From an uncultured bacterium (lineage in GTDB: Bacteria > Verrucomicrobiota > Kiritimatiellia > CAIVKH01): a stretch of 64,000 nt of DNA. The notes beneath the pieces are model-generated. The model saw nothing but the letters and a program-made list of their open reading frames with translations. It had not been told where the DNA came from and ran no database searches. Shown here piece after piece: positions 34,451 through 42,691 of this stretch (position 1 is the stretch's first letter; the number at the start of each line of letters is the position of its first letter). The stretch covers positions 1 to 64,000 of the forward strand of contig CAIVKH010000068.1 of the NCBI GenBank assembly GCA_903906425.1, read 5' to 3'. A program made the translations under genes and the position numbers.

Positions 34451-35761
34451 ATGACAGCGTCACGATGGTCATTTGTTTTTCTGATGTGGTACATTTGCGT
34501 GTTGTGCACGCAGCCTCAGAATCGCTTTACATTCTTGTATCCGCTGCATATTGCGGAGATTTGCATTATCACCACGTTCGTACTTCACGCAATCTCGGTT
34601 GGGCGCGAAAATCGTCCCTTCCTGAGATTCGGACCTGCAACAATACTCGCGATCTTCTTGATGTTCTTCAGCTATATTTCGCTTCATGTCGGTTTATTCC
34701 AGACGAATCACGCGTGGAATCCCGATATTGATCTCATTTTCAAGAACAGTTTCGTGCTGATCTTGGTTGAGGCGATGGCCTTCAATGTCGGTCGGGTGTG
34801 GGGCGTTCAGGCGACATTGTTGCTCGCCACGTTATGGTGGGTCAAAGCCGGTTTGCGACTTTCGGCATCCGGGTCCACATTCTCCGGCGATCGCATTCAA
34901 GGCGCGGCCGTTTCAATTATAGAGAATCCCAATGGGTTTGCCTACTTGATGGCCGTAATGCTGCCGATGTATCTGTTCTTCTTCCAGCAAGAGACCAGAA
35001 AAATGTGGCGCTATTTTTTTCTCGGACTGACGGGTTCCGGTATATTCATCATTATGCAAACGGGCAGCAGAACGGGCACGGTTGCATTACTCGCCCTCTC
35101 AGTATTTCTGATTCCCAAGTATCTTCTCAACAACAAACGACTCCTCATAGGCGGAGGGGCGGTGATTTTCTTTATCGTCTCGATTATCAGTCCTGGAAAT
35201 ATTGAAAGATTCAGGTCGATTCCCGCGGCTGCAAGCGATTTCTTCTTTGGCGCACGCAATATTCTGAATCAAGAAAAGAGTCCTGATGAAATGACCCAGG
35301 ATGAGCAAAGTGCGTGGGAACGCCGTATGAAGAATGCACACACATGGATGCTTATAAAGCAGCATCCACTTTTCGGCGTCGGCGTTGAAGCGGACGACGC
35401 GTTGATACCCGGTGACATGCGCTTTGCGCGCGGACAAGTGCACAACGAACTGCTTTACGCTGGCAAACAGATGGGCATCATTGGAATGGGCTTATATCTC
35501 GGTTTCATCATCACATTGATTTCGCGCGCATGGCTTGTTCTCAGATATTGTAAAAGTTGGTGGCCTTCCGCCGCAAATCTCGGGTGGACGCTTCTCCTGC
35601 AGGGCGTTGTTTTCATTGCCGCCGGATTCTTTTCGCCGATTGCATGGAATCCGGTGTTTCTTATTCTAACAGGCAGCGCCTCCGCGCTGCTGACCAATCT
35701 TCGACAGGGTCTTTATGATGTTGCCCGGCCAGCAATTCAGTCTGCGAGTATTCCTGCATGA
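34451..35761 (+). CDS. O-antigen ligase / Wzy-type polymerase-like membrane protein
   Basis: 436 aa, with about ten or eleven membrane helices. The central TGSRTG motif followed by a large loop ending HPLFGVGVEADD and GQVHNELLYAGKQMG matches the O-antigen ligase family (Wzy_C), in which the loop Arg and His residues act in glycan transfer from undecaprenyl diphosphate. Ligases (WaaL) and polymerases (Wzy) cannot be told apart here. An ABC-exporter system nearby makes a ligase-like role reasonable. The 3' end overlaps the exporter permease gene by ATGA, so they are coupled. Confidence 0.85.
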   Translation: MTASRWSFVFLMWYICVLCTQPQNRFTFLYPLHIAEICIITTFVLHAISVGRENRPFLRFGPATILAIFLMFFSYISLHVGLFQTNHAWNPDIDLIFKNSFVLILVEAMAFNVGRVWGVQATLLLATLWWVKAGLRLSASGSTFSGDRIQGAAVSIIENPNGFAYLMAVMLPMYLFFFQQETRKMWRYFFLGLTGSGIFIIMQTGSRTGTVALLALSVFLIPKYLLNNKRLLIGGGAVIFFIVSIISPGNIERFRSIPAAASDFFFGARNILNQEKSPDEMTQDEQSAWERRMKNAHTWMLIKQHPLFGVGVEADDALIPGDMRFARGQVHNELLYAGKQMGIIGMGLYLGFIITLISRAWLVLRYCKSWWPSAANLGWTLLLQGVVFIAAGFFSPIAWNPVFLILTGSASALLTNLRQGLYDVARPAIQSASIPA

Positions 35762-36606
35762 GAAATGCTGATCTAAATTGCCCCCCTGCTCATGTGACGC
35801 AAATCGAAGCGCCGCGCGGCCTCATTCCCTTGAACTTGCATGAGCTTTGGCAATACCGGGAGTTGATCTACTTCATGTTGTGGCGCGACGTGAAGGGACG
35901 CTATCGCCAGATGGCCTTCGGCCCTCTGTGGATGGTTTTCAATCCCCTGCTTAATACAGTACTCTTTGTCGTCATGTTCGGAATGGTGGCAAAACTCCCC
36001 ACGGACAATATCCCCGCTCCTCTGTTCATGTATTCGGCCATGTTGGTCTGGACATTTTTCAGTGGCGGCCTGTTTGCGGCCGCAAACAGCCTCGTTTCCT
36101 ATCGCGATCTCATTTCCAAGGTGTATTTTCCCCGCCTGATTGTCCCCGTCGTTGGTATTGGATCTGCATTCGTGGATTTTCTGATATCCTTCGTCCTGCT
36201 GTTCGGCATGATGATGTGGTATGGGTTTTGGCCTCACCTTCAGGTCGTTTGGGTTATCCCCTATCTTGTGCTGGCCGCCTGTACCGGACTGGCCGTTGGC
36301 CTGTGGTTCGCCACATGGATTGTTCACTTCCGCGACATCGGAAGTATACTCAGCTACATCGTGCGGTTTTGGATGTACGCCTGCCCCGTGGTTTACGCCT
36401 CAAGCATGGTGCCCAAGAAATGGCTCTTTCTCTACCAATGGAATCCCATGACCACCGTCATTGAGGGCTTCCGCTGGTCCATGCTCGGTTCCGGCCAAAA
36501 TCCCGTCGCTCGCATGCTCATTTCTTTCGCCATCATTCTGCTGATTATGATTGCCGGGGCCTATTACTTCCGCCGCACCGAACGCAGCATTGTGGACATA
36601 GCATGA
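35758..36606 (+). CDS. wzm: ABC-2 type polysaccharide exporter permease (Wzm/TagG-like)
   Basis: 282 aa with six membrane helices in the ABC-2 permease pattern. The N-terminal amphipathic LWQYRELIYFMLWRDVKGRYRQ and GPLWMVFNPLLNT are typical of Wzm/TagG proteins, and VKYFP-like ISKVYFPRLIVP follows helix two. With the Wzt-like ATPase at 39088 it would export a lipid-linked polysaccharide across the inner membrane. The two exporter genes are unusually separated here, by an aminotransferase and a nucleotidyltransferase module. Confidence 0.9.
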   Translation: MRNADLNCPPAHVTQIEAPRGLIPLNLHELWQYRELIYFMLWRDVKGRYRQMAFGPLWMVFNPLLNTVLFVVMFGMVAKLPTDNIPAPLFMYSAMLVWTFFSGGLFAAANSLVSYRDLISKVYFPRLIVPVVGIGSAFVDFLISFVLLFGMMMWYGFWPHLQVVWVIPYLVLAACTGLAVGLWFATWIVHFRDIGSILSYIVRFWMYACPVVYASSMVPKKWLFLYQWNPMTTVIEGFRWSMLGSGQNPVARMLISFAIILLIMIAGAYYFRRTERSIVDIA

Positions 36607-36609
36607 GCT

Positions 36610-36656
36610 TCCCATTCATTGGAAACCACAAAACCGCCAACTTCCAATCATTGGAA
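36610..36656. repeat. Phased palindrome array, 2 copies (first degenerate)
   Basis: A degenerate copy at 36610-36624 (two mismatches) and a perfect one at 36642-36656, centres still 32 bp apart, directly after the permease stop codon. The rest of the gap to 36807 is simple dispersed sequence (see next entry). Confidence 0.85.
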
Positions 36657-36663
36657 GAACCAA

Positions 36664-36807
36664 GATCGTAGATCTGCTTTTGGTCTTATCTCTCATCTGC
36701 GTTTGTCCGTGTCAATCTGCGGCCCCAATCCAAAACTTCAGACGTATAACTCGAAACATAGTACTTAATCCCTCATCTCTCTTATCCTGACACCTGAAAC
36801 CATCCCC
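36664..36807. repeat. Simple dispersed intergenic element (CATCTGCGTTTGTCCGTG type)
   Basis: The stretch contains CATCTGCGTTTGTCCGTG followed by TCAATCTGCGG, and near its end CTGACACCTGAAACC. Such low-complexity phrases recur in this window in both orientations (38014-38130, 38940-39080, and inside the next gene). No gene is seen; the aminotransferase promoter may lie here. Confidence 0.55.
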
Positions 36808-38001
36808 ATGAAAGTTCCCCTTCTTGATCTCAAAGCACAGTATGCCGCGATCCGCGACGAAGTCAGCGCGGCCATGACCGCCGTGGTCGAGTCGCAATAC
36901 TTCATTATGGGCCCCGTAGTGGCCGGATTCGAAAAAGCCTGTGCCGCCTACTGCCGCACGCCTTACGCCATCGGCGTATCCTCCGGCACCGACGCCCTGC
37001 TCCTCGCGCTCATGGCCGAAAATATCGGCCCCGGCGATGAAGTCATCACATCGCCCTACACCTTCTTTGCCACCGCCGGTTCCATCGCGCGCTTGGGTGC
37101 AAAGCCGGTCTTTGTGGACATTGCCCCCAATACTTACAATCTGAACATGTCAAATCTTGAATCTCAAATTTCAAATCGCACCAAGGCCATCATCCCCGTC
37201 CACCTCTACGGTCAGTGTGCCGACATGGACGGAATCATGAACGTCGCCCGCCGCCACAAACTCGTCGTCATTGAAGACGCCTGCCAGGCCATTGGCTCCG
37301 AATGGAACGGACGCCGCGCCGGATCCATCGGCGATTTCGGCTGTTTCTCTTTTTTTCCTTCCAAGAACCTCGGCGGCTTTGGCGACGGCGGACTGGTCAC
37401 AACCAACGACCCCGCACGCGCAGAAAAGCTCGCCATCCTTCGCGTCCACGGAATGCAGCCGAAGTACTATCACAAGTTCATTGGCGGCAACTTCCGGCTC
37501 GACGCGCTGCAGGCCGCCGTATTGAACGTCAAACTCAAGCATCTCGACTCCTGGACCGAAGCCCGCCAGCGCAACGCCGCCCGCTACGACCGCCATTTCA
37601 CAGAAGCCGGCCTAGCCGGAAATCCCGTTGGTCTTCCTCAGGTTTTTGCTCGGGAGGTGCTCGTAACAGCCGATTCAGGCCTCAGGTTTCAGGTTTCAGA
37701 TCGGACTCCGTCCTCTCTTGATCGTACCGCCCGCCACATCTTCAACCAATACGTCATCCGCGTCCCCCGCCGCGACGAGTTGCAAAAGTTTCTGGCGACA
37801 CAGGAAATTGGCACTGAAGTTTATTACCCTGTTCCATTGCACCTGCAGGAATGCTTTGCCTATCTCGGCCACAAGCCCGGCGACTTTCCCGAAAGCGAGC
37901 GCGCCGCCAAAGAGACATTGGCCCTGCCGGTCTATCCCGAAGTCACCGACGAACAAGCCGCCCATGTCGTGGATAGTATCGCAAGATTCTTCCGCATCTG
38001 A
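36808..38001 (+). CDS. DegT/DnrJ/EryC1-family sugar aminotransferase with repeat-derived insertion
   Basis: 397-aa PLP enzyme that transaminates a keto nucleotide sugar. [10 protein letters not shown] (about 60), [13 protein letters not shown] near 156 and [14 protein letters not shown] with the Schiff-base Lys at residue 186 are diagnostic. Between LPQV and [11 protein letters not shown], normally almost adjacent, there are about 25 extra residues. Their DNA (37675-37700) contains a CAGGTTT microsatellite, so a dispersed repeat seems to have entered the gene in frame. A second AT-rich phrase (37150-37176) encodes SNLESQISN without changing length. Activity may be kept, because the insertion lies in a surface loop region. 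Confidence 0.9.
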   Translation: MKVPLLDLKAQYAAIRDEVSAAMTAVVESQYFIMGPVVAGFEKACAAYCRTPYAIGVSSGTDALLLALMAENIGPGDEVITSPYTFFATAGSIARLGAKPVFVDIAPNTYNLNMSNLESQISNRTKAIIPVHLYGQCADMDGIMNVARRHKLVVIEDACQAIGSEWNGRRAGSIGDFGCFSFFPSKNLGGFGDGGLVTTNDPARAEKLAILRVHGMQPKYYHKFIGGNFRLDALQAAVLNVKLKHLDSWTEARQRNAARYDRHFTEAGLAGNPVGLPQVFAREVLVTADSGLRFQVSDRTPSSLDRTARHIFNQYVIRVPRRDELQKFLATQEIGTEVYYPVPLHLQECFAYLGHKPGDFPESERAAKETLALPVYPEVTDEQAAHVVDSIARFFRI

Positions 38002-38013
38002 AGCACCAGTTGA

Positions 38014-38130
38014 ACCACAGATTACACAGATTTCACAGATGAAAACAAACGGAAAATTATAAAAGAATCATCCGCAGCCCCGACATCGTTTCTCTCTTAT
38101 CTGTGCCATCCGTAATCTGTGGTTTATCTT
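38014..38130. repeat. Dispersed intergenic inverted element (ACCACAGATTAC ... GTAATCTGTGGT)
   Basis: AACCACAGATTACACAGAT near 38014-38032 and its near-complement ATCTGTG followed by GTAATCTGTGG near 38099-38124 form a long imperfect inverted repeat. It lies immediately before the nucleotidyltransferase module. Confidence 0.7.
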
Positions 38131-38179
38131 TCTTCGCCTGTTTTTCCTTTTCGTGACGTATTCATCCGGTCTGTGAACA

Positions 38180-38728
38180 GTGAACATCAACTGCATATTT
38201 GAAACTGTCTCAAAGAAGATTTCGGCAGCCGGGATTGACGTTCTGCTGATCGGTGGATTTGCCGTCAACCACTACGGATATACGAGAAACACACTGGATG
38301 TGGACTTCATGATTGCCGCGGAGGACATCGGGAAAGTCCGCGAGGTCATGCTCGGGGCGGGATTTTTGAATATCGAAGTCATGGAAAATGTTGTTTTCTT
38401 TCAGCAGCCGGCGGGGGGGCTTCGGGTGGATTTCTTGAAGGTGGACCGTGAGACGGTGCGGCGGCTGATGAAGGGCGCAGAGCGCGCCACCATCGGCGAG
38501 TCCGTTCTTCAAGTTCCCTGTCTGCCGGACCTGATTGCCATGAAACTGTTCGCCGTCGCGCAAGGAAGCAAAGTTCGGGCCGACAAGGACATTCCTGACA
38601 TTGTCTATCTCTGCCTTTTCAACAACCTGAATCTCGAAAAGGACGTGAAACCGTTGTGCGAGAAATTTGCCGGTCTGCAGGTCTATGAGGACATCTGCTC
38701 CCGGGTTCGGGAATTGGGGACGCCATGA
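38180..38728 (+). CDS. Nucleotidyltransferase-fold protein (AbiEii/MNT-like)
   Basis: 182 aa, starting at GTG 38180. LLIGGFAVNHYGYTR with NTLDVDFMI is the nucleotidyltransferase signature, with GG and the D-x-D metal pair near residues 25-53. LRVDFLKV gives the third acidic residue, and LPDLIAMKLFA matches AbiEii/DUF1814-type proteins. Such proteins are toxins in abortive-infection or toxin-antitoxin pairs, or stand-alone NTases. A 68-aa gene overlaps its stop by ATGA. The pair sits between polysaccharide genes and is bracketed by simple dispersed elements, so it looks like an inserted module. Confidence 0.75.
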   Translation: MNINCIFETVSKKISAAGIDVLLIGGFAVNHYGYTRNTLDVDFMIAAEDIGKVREVMLGAGFLNIEVMENVVFFQQPAGGLRVDFLKVDRETVRRLMKGAERATIGESVLQVPCLPDLIAMKLFAVAQGSKVRADKDIPDIVYLCLFNNLNLEKDVKPLCEKFAGLQVYEDICSRVRELGTP

Positions 38729-38931
38729 ACGGGTGCGGAAGAATCGTTCGGAACGGTCTTCCACCCCGGCTGACCATGGACGAATATGTGAAATTTCTGA
38801 CCGAACTTCAGAAAACGCTGGATCCTCAAAAGGCAAGGCGGCAGAAGCAAATGCAGGAACGCATCGTCCACCCGTTTTCCTTCTGTCCGCAAGACAACCC
38901 CAATCACGAAAAGAACGCCATCCATGTCTGA
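38725..38931 (+). CDS. Small unknown protein coupled to the nucleotidyltransferase gene
   Basis: 68 aa, overlapping the upstream stop codon by ATGA, with a charged helical centre (MDEYVKFLTELQKTLDPQKARRQ). No known domain is recognised. Tight coupling suggests it is the partner, possibly antitoxin or accessory subunit, of the nucleotidyltransferase. Confidence 0.55.
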   Translation: MNGCGRIVRNGLPPRLTMDEYVKFLTELQKTLDPQKARRQKQMQERIVHPFSFCPQDNPNHEKNAIHV

Positions 38932-38939
38932 TCCCGACC

Positions 38940-39080
38940 CGATTCCATGTGCTTCTTGTGCCTTTTCGCGGCCGGCGCATTCCGTGTTTTCCGTGTGTTC
39001 CGTGGTTGATTCTTCTCCGCCTGTGTTTTCCTTTTCGCTCTCTGTGCGCCCTGTGACCTCTGTGGCAAATGATCTTTCGG
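38940..39080. repeat. Simple dispersed intergenic element (CCGTGTTTTCCGTGTGTTCC type)
   Basis: Low-complexity sequence built from CCGTGT, TTCCGTGG and CTCTGTGCGCCCTGTGACCT phrases between the small module and the exporter ATPase gene. No gene is seen. Confidence 0.6.
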
Positions 39081-39087
39081 AAATCTG

Positions 39088-40368
39088 ATGTCAGATGAAA
39101 TTGCCATATCGGTCGAAGGCCTCGGCAAATGCTATCGCATTCACCATCGGGCCAATCGCCCAAAGACCCTTGCGGAAGCAGTCCATGCCGTGGCTGCCTC
39201 GCCGTTTAAATATCTCGCCGACCGCATCCGCAAGCCCGACGAAACCGAGCTGTTCTGGGCTTTGAAAGATGTTTCCTTTGAGGTCAAACGCGGTGAAGTA
39301 ATCGGCATCATCGGCCGCAATGGTGCAGGAAAGTCCACGTTGTTGAAAATCCTGTCGAAAATAACTGATCCGACCGAAGGCCGCGCCACGATTCGCGGTC
39401 GCGTCAATTCGCTGCTCGAAGTCGGGACCGGCTTTCATCCCGAGTTATCCGGACGCGAGAACATCTACATGAACGCAGCCATGCATGGCATGAAGCGCGC
39501 CGAAATCAATGCCAAGCTCGATGAAATCGTCGGCTTTGCCGAAGTGGAACAATTCATTGATACTCCGGTGAAGCGCTATTCCAGCGGCATGTACACCCGC
39601 CTGGCGTTTGCCGTCGCCGCCCATCTTGAACCTGAAATCATGATCGTGGACGAAGTGCTCGCCGTTGGCGATGCTGCCTTCCAGAAGAAATGTCTTGGCA
39701 AGATGTCTGATGTATCCAAGGCGGGACAGACGGTCTTGTTTGTCAGCCACAACATGGCAGCCATTCAAACACTTTGCGGCTCGGCAATCTGGCTTGAAAA
39801 GGGTCACGTTGTTGAACGCGGCGACTGCATGCATGTCGTCGGCCAGTATTTGCAGCGAGGCAACATTGGCAGCATGGAGAGGACATGGGAAGATGCGAAC
39901 CAAGCTCCCGGCGACAGCGTTGTTCGTCTGCGCCACGTTTCGATTGCGCCTGCTAATGACGATGATCCGAAACACATGACTGTTCGTACTCCTGTCGCAC
40001 TTGAATTCCTGTTCGAGAATTACGTCTCAGATACCGAACTGAATCTCAGTATTGTCCTGTACAACATTGAGGGGGTTTGCATCTTCAACACCGGCTCTGG
40101 GGCGCGGCGGGCGCCGAAAGGAATGTTGAAGGGGCGCTTCGTTATCCCCGCTGACTTTCTCAATGATGCCGTCTATTCCGTGCGCGTTCTTATCGTCAAG
40201 GATTCCTCGGTCATCCTGCTCGACATTCATGATGTCGTGACGTTTGAAATCCATGATATTGAGCGCGGGGGGGCGTGGTATGGGAAATGGATCGGTGCCA
40301 TCCGGCCGACGTTCGAATGGAAATTCGGGCCCGAGAGAGAGCTTGAGGCGATCGGCAGTTGTGTCTGA
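39088..40368 (+). CDS. wzt: ABC polysaccharide exporter ATPase with Wzt-type C-terminal domain
   Basis: 426 aa, energising export with the Wzm-like permease. Walker A GRNGAGKST at about 76-84, signature YSSGMYTRLAFAVA in place of LSGGQ (as usual for Wzt/TagH), Walker B IMIVDEVLAVGD, and switch histidine in VSHNM. After residue 250 a beta-sandwich domain follows (EFLFENYVSDTELNLSIVLYN, GMLKGRFVIPADFLNDAVYSVRV), the Wzt C-terminal glycan-binding domain that selects a specific modified non-reducing end. This implies that the exported chain carries a terminal cap, perhaps a methyl group made by one of the many methyltransferases here. Confidence 0.93.
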   Translation: MSDEIAISVEGLGKCYRIHHRANRPKTLAEAVHAVAASPFKYLADRIRKPDETELFWALKDVSFEVKRGEVIGIIGRNGAGKSTLLKILSKITDPTEGRATIRGRVNSLLEVGTGFHPELSGRENIYMNAAMHGMKRAEINAKLDEIVGFAEVEQFIDTPVKRYSSGMYTRLAFAVAAHLEPEIMIVDEVLAVGDAAFQKKCLGKMSDVSKAGQTVLFVSHNMAAIQTLCGSAIWLEKGHVVERGDCMHVVGQYLQRGNIGSMERTWEDANQAPGDSVVRLRHVSIAPANDDDPKHMTVRTPVALEFLFENYVSDTELNLSIVLYNIEGVCIFNTGSGARRAPKGMLKGRFVIPADFLNDAVYSVRVLIVKDSSVILLDIHDVVTFEIHDIERGGAWYGKWIGAIRPTFEWKFGPERELEAIGSCV

Positions 40369-40380
40369 GGATGTTGTGAC

Positions 40381-41211
40381 TTGAATTTACTCAGGCGAAT
40401 TCAAACGGGTCTTGAGTGGCGGTTGACCTTGCTTCGGGAGAAAATCCCGCTGCCGGGTGGGCGCTACTGTCCTGTTTGCGAACATCAAGTTCCACATTTC
40501 AACGCACTGCCTGCTATGTATGAGGAAATGCACCGGAAACACGGTGGTGCCTACACCATCGGTGGGGCGGAATTCTGCAGCTATGCAGAATATTCATGTC
40601 CATTTTGCGGTGCTTCCGACCGGGACCGCCTCATTGCCGTTTACGTCGAGAATTTGATTAGAACTTCTAGCGTTCGGCAGTCGTGGAATGTTGTCGAGTT
40701 CGCGCCATCCGGACCGATGAGACGCTTAGTTGAAAGACTCAGTGCAGAACACAAAGGGTTTTTGCGGTGGCGTACTGCGGACATGATGATGAAGGGCGTT
40801 GACGATCCGGGTGTGGATATCTGCAACATGAAGATATATCAGGACGGACAATTCGATCTTTTTATTTGCTCACACGTCCTGGAACACGTCGCAGATGATC
40901 GGGCGGCCATGCGTGAATTGTGGAAAATCTTGAAGCCGGGCGGTCGGGGCGTCTTGCTGGTTCCGATTCAGCTATCCGTGCAAAAGACCGATGAAGATCC
41001 AAATGTCACGGACATAGGAGAACGGTGGAGAAGGTTCGGCCAGGATGACCACGTTCGCATGTATGCAAAGCAGGATTTCCTTCAGCGATTGACTGACGCC
41101 GGGTTTACAGTTGAACAACTCGGCGTCAAGGACTTTGGCCGTTTATTCTCATGGCGACTTCGTCTCGCGCCGAACAGTAATTTGTATGTCGTTCATAAAT
41201 CAGGCTTATAG
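40381..41211 (+). CDS. SAM-dependent methyltransferase with zinc-ribbon-like cysteines
   Basis: 276 aa, starting at TTG 40381 with GAGGA upstream. CPVC near residue 31 and CPFC near 77 could bind a metal. VVEFAPSGPM is a modified SAM motif I, and FDLFICSHVLEHVADDRAAMRELWKILKPGG is the canonical methyltransferase core. It follows the exporter ATPase by 12 bp and may methylate the glycan end that the ATPase recognises (inference). Confidence 0.8.
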   Translation: MNLLRRIQTGLEWRLTLLREKIPLPGGRYCPVCEHQVPHFNALPAMYEEMHRKHGGAYTIGGAEFCSYAEYSCPFCGASDRDRLIAVYVENLIRTSSVRQSWNVVEFAPSGPMRRLVERLSAEHKGFLRWRTADMMMKGVDDPGVDICNMKIYQDGQFDLFICSHVLEHVADDRAAMRELWKILKPGGRGVLLVPIQLSVQKTDEDPNVTDIGERWRRFGQDDHVRMYAKQDFLQRLTDAGFTVEQLGVKDFGRLFSWRLRLAPNSNLYVVHKSGL

Positions 41212-41522
41212 ACAGCATATTCGGACAAGCTATGCCGGTAACACGAACTGTTAATTGCCATTCGAAAATCATCGGCGGCATGTTTGGATTGGCGCTTCCG
41301 CCCCAGCAAGCCGGGCAGGCATCGTCAATCCTGCCGTTGTGGGCCACGCAGACGGGCAGATTCTTTGCCATTGCACGACGCGCCTTTGTCGCCATATTTG
41401 CAGCAACAAATCCTCGCAAAATCTGGTTTCAGATGGTGGAAGACTGCCGAACTTCCCGTCTCGCCCGATAACTGGCTTGATGCTGGAGTTTGCCGCAAAG
41501 GAACACAATCGAAGGATTGTTT
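41212..41522. other. 311-bp gap; possible vestige of an aminotransferase-like N-terminus
   Basis: A frame at 41232-41471 reads KIIGGMFGLALPP, then GRFFAIARRAFVAIF and NPRKIWFQM, which faintly resembles the start of a DegT-like protein family (IGGYF.LELP, NSGR.A...L, ..K.WLP). It ends without a catalytic domain. This is only a weak resemblance; otherwise I see nothing here. Confidence 0.2.
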
Positions 41523-42671
41523 GTGACACGAACTCTATTAGTTGATACCAACCGCGCCGCCGTTCCGATATATCGTGCATTGTGCGCTATGGGGCACGAG
41601 GTATGGGTAGTGGGCGGCAAGCCGACAGAGACCCTTGCCAAACTGGTACCAAATTATGAGCCGCTTGATTACTCCGAGGCCGATCGCCTTGCCGCCTTTG
41701 TAGATGAAAAGGGGTTCGATTATCTGGTGCCCGGATGCACGGATATCTCCTATCAAGTTTGCTCCGAGATTAACAATGGTCGTTTCCCGGGTATTGACAC
41801 ACCGGCAAATACGTGTGCAATCAACTCGAAATGTGAATTTCGGAAGGTTGCCAGTAGCCTTGCGCTATCTATCCCGCGCGTATTGTCATTGGCGCAGGCT
41901 TCCGAGGTTGACTCTGTCATTGTAAAACCTGTGGATTCATTCAGCGGCCGAGGAATGACTGTCCTGCTTGACCCAGCCCCCGACAAACTGAACGAAGCAT
42001 TCGAAATCGCATGTAAAGTTTCCAAGACCGGGAGCGCGATTATTGAGGAGTTTGTCAAGGGGCAGTTGTTCAGCCATTCAGCGTTCGTGTGGAACGGGGC
42101 AGTGGTGGCGGATTTTATTGTTCAGGAAGACTGCACTACCAATCCCTTCACGGTTGACACCAGTCGGGTAGCGGTGAATTTCGCTGGGAAAATACTCAAA
42201 TCTTTGCGGGAAGATGTATGCCGTCTCTCATCGTCATTACATCTGGTGAATGGCTTGGTGCATACTCAGTTCATTGTGCGCGGAAATCGCTACTGGATCA
42301 TCGAAATTACCCGTCGTTGTCCCGGAGACTTGTATTCTTTGCTGATCGAATATACAACCGGTTATCCCTATGCCGCGAGCTATGCCGCCCCGTTCGTCGG
42401 GAAAGTGACAAGTCTCAGAGATGTGGGCGATGTTCAGGAGAGAATCACACGGCATACGGTGACATCAAAGGCTGACGCGGCCCTCTGGGGATTCCAATTT
42501 ACCGTCCCGTTAGACATCCGATTGTTTGTACCCTTGGCAACATCGGGAGATTTCATCGCAGCCAGTCCCTACGGTCGCGCCGGAATTTTCTTCTTCCGCT
42601 CGTCGTCGGAAACTGAGCAAGAGAGGCTTTATCGAAAACTTCTCGGCGGTGAGTTGTATTCCTTAAGTTGA
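41523..42671 (+). CDS. ATP-grasp ligase
   Basis: 382 aa, start at GTG 41523 with GAAGGA seven bases upstream. The N-terminal Rossmann-like part (TLLVDTNRAAVPIYRALCAMGHEVWVVGG) and GCTDISYQVC precede an ATP-grasp core with IVKPVDSFSGRGMTVL, IIEEFVKGQLFSHSAFVWNGAV and the metal-binding IIEITRRCPGDLY. The family joins carboxylates to amines or thiols with ATP. In a polysaccharide cluster it may attach an amino acid to a sugar or sugar acid (inference). The 3' end touches the next gene. Confidence 0.82.
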   Translation: MTRTLLVDTNRAAVPIYRALCAMGHEVWVVGGKPTETLAKLVPNYEPLDYSEADRLAAFVDEKGFDYLVPGCTDISYQVCSEINNGRFPGIDTPANTCAINSKCEFRKVASSLALSIPRVLSLAQASEVDSVIVKPVDSFSGRGMTVLLDPAPDKLNEAFEIACKVSKTGSAIIEEFVKGQLFSHSAFVWNGAVVADFIVQEDCTTNPFTVDTSRVAVNFAGKILKSLREDVCRLSSSLHLVNGLVHTQFIVRGNRYWIIEITRRCPGDLYSLLIEYTTGYPYAASYAAPFVGKVTSLRDVGDVQERITRHTVTSKADAALWGFQFTVPLDIRLFVPLATSGDFIAASPYGRAGIFFFRSSSETEQERLYRKLLGGELYSLS

Positions 42672-42691
42672 GAGTAACACGAAAGAAAACG

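Noticed and set aside
34451-35761. Ligase-like gene as a confident wzy polymerase
   Set aside because: Wzy and WaaL share these motifs; with an ABC exporter and no Wzx flippase visible, a polymerase call is not justified.
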